Assembly: GCA_001579985.1 (NCBI GenBank)
Contig: LRSR01005221.1
Location: 1-25,288 of the forward strand
Length of the DNA stretch: 25,288 bases
Direction: 5' to 3'
Source of the DNA: Hypsibius dujardini
Lineage: Eukaryota; Tardigrada; Eutardigrada; Parachela; Hypsibiidae
Of this stretch, positions 19,501-25,288 are shown piece after piece. The notes beneath the pieces were generated by a model. The model worked only from the letters and a program-made list of their open reading frames with translations. It was not told where the DNA came from and did no database searches. The translations under genes and the position numbers were made by a program. Position 1 is the stretch's first letter. Every line of letters begins with the position of its first letter.

Positions 19501-20999
19501 TTTATTTACGTTATTTATTTGAGTGTATATCTTCAGGCGTTCTTTTTCCTACTTTTAGGCCAGAGGAATTAAAGGAGTCCCTCGTGTTTTGAGATTTATT
19601 CTCTTTGACCTCGCCACCAGCTTGCTTATTGACGATCTACACGCGATTTATGAAGGGGTGGTCAAGAAAATCATAAAGATGTGGATGAAAAAAGATGGCG
19701 AAAAGTCTTGCAGACTTAGTGATGAAGAAGTTAGTCCATAATTTCATAGTTTTTTATATTCGTTGAGATATACCTTAAATATTGACTATAGTCTGCTACC
19801 GTAACTACAGGGCACGTTGATTCTCGAAAGAATGAAGGCAATCAAGATGCCGTCATCAATGTCGTCTCTTCCCAGCAGTTTCAAATTGTCTGAATGGATG
19901 GGGCATGATTTCAGGAATTGGCTCCTCATCGCGTTTTTGCCGTGCTGTGACGGAATTGTGAAAAACGAATACCTGAAACACTGGGGATTGCTCGTAGAAA
20001 GTATCGGGCTTCTGTCCAAGTCGGAAATAAGTGTAGCCGAGGACCTTCCACGGGCTGGGTCTCTTCTATCGCGCTTCTGTGCGGAATATCCAACACTATA
20101 TGGTACGTGCAAAGAATATGCCGTTACCTCTTTTGAAATGAGAGTCCACAAATAAAAGCAGGTCGCCGTCATTGAGTCAGCGTTGATTAAAACGAATTCG
20201 TCGAGTCAAAATAGTACACGTACAAAACATTTTTTTCTGGCAGCTACAAAAAAATAATATGTAGGTAGATAGGCCATTAAAACGTTCAGCGATAAAAGTA
20301 TATATATATATATTATAATATATTTGCAGACATAAGGGAATATGAGAAAAATCAGTACGGATTAAGATCTAACATTCGCTTGATTTTCAGGAGACAGTGC
20401 TTACGGTATCAACACACATTATCTCGAACACCTCGCGGAATATGTGGAACTGCATGGGTCTTTGGCCGAGAGTTCGCTCTTTGCTTTTGAGAGCCTCAAC
20501 GGTTTTCTCACACGACAATGTCATGGAACTAACACCGTGCGGAAGACCCTCTTACGGTAAGTCTTATCGTATCAGACGCTCCGAAGACAGATGCAAAGTG
20601 TGACGGAACCGTCCGAAAAACGCTTCATCGCGCGTCTTCGCAGACAACGGTAACGATTGTCGAAAATCGCTGTTTATACGAAATGCCTTCATGAATAGAT
20701 TAATACAAAATTATTATCTTTTTCACAGAATCGGAATACCTACTAAGGGATTCGGTTGGAGAGCATTTGGACGACCTTCCGTATCAAAATACGCCTTCCC
20801 GGAAGGACCCTTTCGGTGCTGCTCTTACCATTTAACAGTTACTTTCAAACGAATTGAGATCGAAAAGCTGATCGTGTGGAGCGGCGATTATCTGAGAGCG
20901 AAGAAGAGCTCGTCAGAGTTCTTTTTCGTGAGACACAGATATAAGATTGGAACTGCTCGTCAGGGTCAAAACAATTATTCTTTGCAGAACTTGCCGTAA
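16542..20999 (+). CDS. CACTA/EnSpm-like transposase gene (tnp2/DUF4218-like), 11 exons
   Basis: Exons I support: 16542 or 16581 (ATGs) to 16863, 16954-17046, 17459-17840, 17889-17980, 18278-18509, 18589-18713, 18797-19068, 19559-19729, 19811-20102, 20391-20556, 20729-20999. All introns are GT..AG and all junctions keep phase, giving about 792 codons from 16581. Order of parts: a degenerate C2H2-like finger (CGKVFKHRRSARRHVRQH, first cysteine not seen); acidic linkers (EDSL, SDDDDEVTEKF); the core with CTDGSAHREF, TLNTDGVQLFENS, SIWPFLLAVNELP; a zinc knuckle-like FYGCGICE; FDLATSLLIDDLHAIYEG; and the DUF4218-like YLEHLAEYVELHG..FAFESLNG. By family comparison the aspartates of NTDG and IDDLH and the glutamate of FAFESLNG are candidate catalytic DDE residues. 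It would cut and paste DNA at element ends. The C-terminus is unsettled: homologous-looking sequence continues after the stop in another frame (to 21204). Confidence 0.82.
18030..18214. mobile_element. MITE-like inverted-repeat insertion in a transposase intron
   Basis: Starts TAGGGATGGGAAAAAACTAA and ends, complemented, GGATGCAAAACTGAACTAAA. The two halves are AT-rich arms full of ACTAAA and, complementarily, TTTAGT. The imperfect termini and foldback structure suggest a MITE, perhaps hAT-type, but no clear 8-bp duplication could be read. It lies wholly within the intron before the exon at 18278. Confidence 0.45.
19220..19371. mobile_element. 152-bp MITE-like inverted repeat in a transposase intron
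   Basis: Left terminus TACCAAGCAAACGCGGTGGG continuing TTGAATCG; right terminus the complement of TACCAGGTAAACGTGGTGGG continuing TTGAATCG. Nested inside is a second, longer inverted match (TTGAATCGGTCGGGTGGCGG with GGACGCCACAAGTG) around a centre of about 27 bp, so almost the entire element folds into a hairpin. If the outermost TA is the duplication, this is a Tc1/mariner-type MITE; that class is inferred. Confidence 0.8.
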
Positions 21000-21204
21000 A
21001 ATTATTTTAATGGTCGAAAGCTATCGAGTGAAGCCTTTTAAATTGGCTAGTGGAGAATACGTCACTCACATGTTTTGTGGAAACGGCAATAATAATCAGT
21101 TGATTATTTCTCCGTTCGATTACAGTTTTACACCTTGTTGTAGAGTTCAAAGCTTTTCCGGAACGATGAATGCTGTGGCTGCTCATTGGCAGAATTCTGA
21201 TTAG
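21000..21204 (+). pseudogene. Out-of-frame continuation of the transposase C-terminus
   Basis: Downstream of the TAA at 20997-20999 an open frame shifted by one reads on to 21204, with ESYRVKPFKLASGEYVTHMF, a CC pair and a final ...AAHWQNSD. The pattern (hydrophobic strand, cysteine, LIISPFDY, CC) resembles the tail of metazoan DUF4218-type transposases as I know them. Either the gene carries a frameshift, an intron was missed, or this is chance. A GT..AG pair at 20965-20987 would be only 23 bp and leads to the wrong frame. Confidence 0.4.
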
Positions 21205-21480
21205 CTTTATTTTAGCTCTTTTTGTTTTAAGTGCCCTTTATATTTTATTTGAACCCTTCGGAAGCTCCAGTAGGAAGTGCGTGAATATTCCGACTGGTGG
21301 GCCCTTTGCTTTTCGTCGAATGCACATTAGCACTCTGGAACAAAAATCCTTGCAGAAAACTTTGGGCCTGAAAATCGGCCGGCAGAATCTGACCAATCGG
21401 TTTTTTTTTCAGATATTTTGTTTCGAGCCTCTCTAATAATACGATGCTTTAAAATGAATATGTGAATAATTGAGGCTAAA

Positions 21481-21827
21481 TTCTGGGAAAGCTTTAAATT
21501 CTTATTGGTTTTGCTTTCTCTCAAGGAGAATGTTTTCGGGGAGGGAATACAAAAAGACATTGCACAATTGAAAATTCCATTTGTTTCGCCGAATATAGCG
21601 CGCAACCATGGTCCATCTCGGAACACACGCGGTCGATTGAACTGAATTAGACTTGCTTTCTCTGGGTAAAGCTTTAAACTCTCTTCGGTCTTGTTTTCTT
21701 TCAAGGAGAATGCTTTCTTAAAAGGAATACAGAAAGATACTGCAAATTGAAAATTTCCATCTGTTTCGCCGAATATAGCGCGCAACCATGGTCCATCTCG
21801 CAACACACGCGGTCGATTGGACTGAAT
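21481..21827. repeat. 180-bp tandem duplication upstream of the BEN gene
   Basis: Two copies (about 21481-21647 and 21661-21827) are spaced exactly 180 bp. The flanks differ at many sites, but a core of about 65 bp is almost identical, from GTTTCGCCGAATATAGCGCG through CAACCATGGTCCATCTCG to ACACACGCGGTCGATTG (21583-21647 and 21763-21827). The array ends about 165 bp before the ATG of the BEN-domain gene, a promoter-proximal position. Because 180 is a multiple of three, an artefactual 198-codon open frame runs through it on the minus strand. Confidence 0.9.
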
Positions 21828-21991
21828 AATAATCTCCTTGAGATTTAAACGCTTGCATGCGTCTCTCGTCAAACAGTTTTCGAAAGTGGATTTCAGTACA
21901 CAATCACATTTCTTTTGTTTCACTCAACTCCGAACTTTAGCTGCAATACAGATAATCTTTCTATCAGCCAGTTTCTCTTCAGTTTTTTACC

Positions 21992-22581
21992 ATGGTCGAC
22001 GCAAACATGCTGTTAACATACAATCAGATTGCGGCCATCGTGTATTACATTGACGACGACACAGTTTTGCCGCGTGCGGCCAAAATTCTGCAAAAGTTCG
22101 GAACCATCGCCATGGGAGAGACTGAGAAAACTAGCTTCAAAGTCAACAACAAGGACCAAGAATTCAACGGAATCATTGTGGCCATTAAAAGCGGTAAGTT
22201 CAGCCAAAATTACATTTGTTAAAGACAGGCAGAGAGGCAGACAAGCAGACGGACTACAGTCAACGACAAGATATACTGGAAGGTCCGGGGAATGGGTAAA
22301 AAAGGCGGGGCAAGGGCTGGTTTTCAAACAATCAACAATCTACCACGTGACCTAATGGGGTGTAATTTTTAAACAATCGAACAGTCAATTAATCTTGTTT
22401 TTGATTGTAACAGATGGACAGTGGGAAAAAGACAGACAGACAAACCGGCAAATAGACAAGCGGACGGACAAACAGACAGACAGACAGACAGACAAACAGA
22501 TAGACAGACAGACACACAGACACACAATCACACACACACACACACACAGACAAACAAACAGACAGACAAACAGACAGACAA

Positions 22582-22630
<49 letters not shown>

Positions 22631-24286
22631 TAGAAAGAAAGACAGAAAGATCCAAACGCATCTGTTTTTATGCCTTGCATAAATGATCTGCTCGAGCGAA
22701 AGCTCTTGTCAAAGCCAAGGGCAACTACGACATCCTTCGCCGACGAGGACGCATCATGGCACTGAAACTTTGATTTTCACTTATGGAGGTAACAGTTTTT
22801 AAATTTTTCATATAGCGGATGACCAATATATTTGAGCAATTGGCTAATTCAACATTTTTTTATAAATGATTTTTATCAGATGCATTTTTTGGCACTGGGG
22901 AGGAGCTATTTCTATTACATTTTATTTTACAAATTGGGCAATTTAGCCATAGTTATGAAATAAAATAATAATATTTTGCAGACGATTGATTGCGCGGACT
23001 ACGAAGGAAAGGATTGGAAAAACGACGAAGATCTCCTCGACGAAACAGTTAAGAAGGACCCAGCCCCGGAGGTAGTTTTCTTTGTTTACTTGTTCACACC
23101 GTTTCTCATTTTTGGTTACATTTGAAGTAACGTTCTGTTGGACCAGTTCGTTTCGTTTTTATTAAGGCTGACGAATCAGCCATCGATGAGGGTACGACCG
23201 GGGTTGTAACCCTCAAAAGGTTCAACCGATATAAGCGCAAATTAGAGGAAGTTATGGTAAAAAATGAGCCTGCATCCGCTGAACGTTCCATGACGCAAAC
23301 CGTTTGCAATACGTTACGAATTCACTCTTTCTTTTGCTTTCACATAGGAGGCTAATGAAGCGTTGGCGGATGAAGTTGCGAGTCTTCAGAAAATGAAGGA
23401 AGATGTGATGGCCGCAGTCGCGACCATGATCGGGACCAAAATCAGCGAGGCCGTCCCGACTATGATCAACGAGGCTTTCCGGCTGGACCAAAAGCCAATT
23501 ATCGACCAGTGCAAAGCATCAATTGATCAGGTTCGAATATTCAAGATTTAGAGTTATTTATTGGAAAAAGTCATTAAAATAGCGGTACTAGAAAGCGCAA
23601 GCCGGTTATTTATTTTCAATTCAGTGTACTCAATCAATGTTTATTTTTTGGCATTTCAGCTATTAGCTACCAGTAATGCTCAGCCGTCCCAAATACGATT
23701 CACCACCCAAGGGCTCCATGAGGATAGTATTGAGAAATTAACGGTAAGCTGTTTTGAATATGGGAATTTGATTCATAGCAAGTTGCCGATGTCCCCTAGG
23801 GACGTACGACAATGAACGGTTTTATTTCGTTCTGGTAAGTTTCGTTTACAGTTTTAATAATATTGTGGGGATTGTTTTAGAAGTACCTGGCTGCTGGAAT
23901 CAGTTCCTGGCGAGACGCTGCTGGAAAATACCTGACCGATATGTTCTCTCAAGAGACACTGGCCAACAGCGGCCCAACAGAAGAAGGTGCCAAGCAATCT
24001 CTCGAGAAGAAGAGCAACAAGAAGCCGCCGCTTGATCCAGTCCGTATCAAAATCCTACGCGGTAAGAATCCTGCACTGCACTGATACTCGGTGCAAATAA
24101 TTTTCTGGCGTAATTTCGCAACTAATCATGTTTCGTATTTCTATTTCAGATTTCGTAAACTACTTCGACAGCAAATTTACCACCAAGAAGGAGGAAATTT
24201 TAGGAAAGGGAAGGGTCACTAGTCGGATTCACTGCGCAACGAAGCAGGCTAGAGAGAAGTTGGAACTACTCGAATCCCAGCAGTAA
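21992..24286 (+). CDS. BEN-domain gene with coiled coil, 8 exons, one in-frame TGA
   Basis: The start ATG lies in a good context (ACCATGG). Modelled exons: 21992-22193, 22697-22788, 22982-23071, 23167-23256, 23348-23530, 23660-23743, 23881-24061, 24150-24286; all introns are GT..AG and phases agree, about 352 codons. Exon 1 gives a small beta-rich N-terminal segment (IAAIVYYIDDD..., EFNGIIVAIKS). Exons 3-4 are acidic; exon 5 is a predicted coiled coil (ALADEVASLQKMKEDVMAAV). Exons 7-8 hold the BEN domain: YLTDMFSQETLANSG, a lysine stretch, PPLDPVRIKILRDFVNYF and a final VTSRIHCATKQAREKLE helix. BEN domains bind DNA or chromatin proteins. Exon 2 (AKALVKAKGNYDILRRRGRI) contains TGA at 22771-22773, 15 bases before its donor; without it the frame runs through. 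It is thus a fresh pseudogene, a short truncated product, a sequencing error, or a mis-modelled exon. Confidence 0.75.
22431..22645. repeat. (CAGA)n / (CA)n compound microsatellite in BEN intron 1
   Basis: CAGA and CAAA tetramers flank a central (CA)n run around 22528-22548. The whole tract lies within the first intron of the BEN gene. Open frames through it on both strands only reflect the repeat (RQTD and CLSV units). Confidence 0.95.
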
Positions 24287-25288
24287 TAGATTTCTGAAAA
24301 TGTTCTAATTGTTTTGCATTAGCTATCTGGTATTTGTGGGTAGTTGTATTTATTTGAATCATTTTTAGGCGGAAGCGCTTTGAGAATTTCGTCTTTAAAA
24401 ATTTCATAAAGGAATCAGCAGGTGTCCTAGTTTGCTTTAACTTTGATAGCGCCTTTTTGCTGCCTTGTTATCATACTGGAGGAGTCGATAATACAAAAAA
24501 ATGAATGTACATGTTTTTTGCGCCGGATCGGTATAAATTACGATGGAATTTTTTTTTCTCAGCAGTATTTAGCAGCTGAACGATTTATGACTGGGTTAAG
24601 CACACCCTTCCTAGCTGTCCAACGTTACTCACGCGTTAAAGCATGGCTGCCTCAGCGCTGGTTTCGCTATCCTTTAAAACCAAAGGCCTTCATAAGTCCC
24701 TCAAATGAGAACGGTTAGCGCACCCCTAATGCAGATCGCTCATCTGGGGAAACTTGTATGTTAAAAGACCCATGCGCACCCCCTTTGCGCATACCCAGAT
24801 TTTTTCGCCTGAGGTATGCGAGAAGCCTTCTCGCATGGGGCAACTTCGCACCGGGCACCGTTTAGTTAGCTCAACATAGTTTATACAAGTAGCCCCAATC
24901 TTTCCTAATTTAACTCGAAATACTATTGCAGAGTAGCCTTTCATCCCGTTCTGACTACAACAGGCAGTAAATAGTGCCTTCTCGGAAGCCCATCATCCTG
25001 GTTTTCACATCACATCAAAATCTCATGCTTTTACTCCTCCCCACACACACGCACACAAACCATGATTAAACATCCTGATTTGGGGTTACATCGACAGTTC
25101 CCAACAGCAGATCCTCCTCTCTGGAAATAAAATCAATCTTGAAGACCCTTCAACTCCTCCATCCAAACCATGGATAAAATCTTTGAAGGTTCCGAGGACC
25201 CTTGAAGAAAGTACTTGCGCTTCGAAATTAAGAAACGTATGTGATTTATATCATATATATATATACATAAATGGTTGCTCGTTGCGTA
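24287..25288. other. Downstream region, no gene recognised
   Basis: No coding region recognised. A perfect 21-bp palindrome ATGCGAGAAG C CTTCTCGCAT lies at 24816-24836, within about 120 bp of repeated GCGCACCCC and TGCGCA motifs. A (CA)-rich tract lies near 25043-25058. The end of the window has an AT dinucleotide run (about 25250-25263). No AATAAA lies close after the BEN gene stop. Confidence 0.5.
24816..24836. repeat. Perfect 21-bp palindrome
   Basis: ATGCGAGAAG, a single C, then CTTCTCGCAT: ten-base arms with no mismatch. The surroundings contain further short inverted pieces (GCGCA, TGCGC, GGGG/CCCC). It could be a stem of an element end or a cruciform-forming site; no role is evident. 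Confidence 0.7.

Noticed and set aside
20965-20987. 23-bp intron joining the transposase frame to its downstream tail
   Set aside because: Too short for known animal introns, and it would enter a frame that stops after seven codons.
21327-21923. 198-codon minus-strand frame with two 60-residue repeats
   Set aside because: The repeat period of 180 bp is a multiple of three, so one open unit keeps the other open. Differences between copies are mostly amino-acid changing outside the core, unlike a selected protein.
22389-22682. Proteins of RQTD or CLSV repeats at 22389-22682
   Set aside because: Translated microsatellite within an intron.
25030-25060. 3' terminus of the CACTA-like element (complement of TACTCCTCCCC against GGGAGGGGTAAA at 15075)
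   Set aside because: Only an 11-of-12 match, no CACT-type end, next to a CA-rich simple repeat. Too weak.
1-25288. Bacterial contamination suggested by the GNAT genes
   Set aside because: The same contig carries spliced genes, a GPCR cluster, MITEs and microsatellites, and the GNAT intergenic regions themselves contain eukaryotic-type transposon relics.

Overview
This window looks like invertebrate nuclear DNA. Two genes have many short introns with GT..AG borders. There is an unbroken seven-transmembrane receptor gene, and there are many small DNA-transposon relics, microsatellites and minisatellites. The mix of intronless, bacterial-type acetyltransferase genes, an orphan class A receptor family and about 45% GC by eye would fit a tardigrade or another small ecdysozoan. 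That assignment is an inference, not something the sequence proves.

Layout. Positions 1-6500 hold a family of intronless GNAT acetyltransferases, all on the minus strand: a 3' relic (about 61-200), two near-identical 228-residue copies (909-1595, 2204-2890) and a more diverged 246-residue copy (5442-6182). Each intact copy has the same ~33-bp block about 205-260 bp upstream of its ATG. A foldback-like element and a 195-bp hAT-like MITE with a perfect 8-bp target duplication lie between copies two and three. Positions 6500-9600 appear gene-free and hold a second foldback-like element, tandem repeats and a (GTCT)n tract.

Positions 9700-13700 hold one intact orphan GPCR gene (minus), a plus-strand GPCR relic fused to an interspersed repeat, and a minus-strand GPCR pseudogene. 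The pseudogene is split by a 539-bp element flanked by TAA duplications; removing the element restores the reading frame across the junction. A diverged relative of that element truncates the pseudogene in TM6.

Positions 15000-21200 carry a CACTA/EnSpm-type transposase gene (tnp2/DUF4218-like). Its eleven exons join in phase into about 792 codons, and two of its introns contain MITE-like elements. Positions 21480-21830 hold a 180-bp unit repeated twice. Positions 21992-24286 hold a BEN-domain gene whose eight modelled exons also join in phase, except for one TGA in the second exon.

The most interesting possibility is that the transposase and the BEN-domain gene are the two genes of one CACTA-like element. 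Plant CACTA elements are two-component, with a transposase and a second DNA-binding protein. I could not find convincing terminal inverted repeats, so this stays a hypothesis. The rest of the window records layered transposon insertion into a receptor gene cluster and expansion of a probably horizontally acquired acetyltransferase family.
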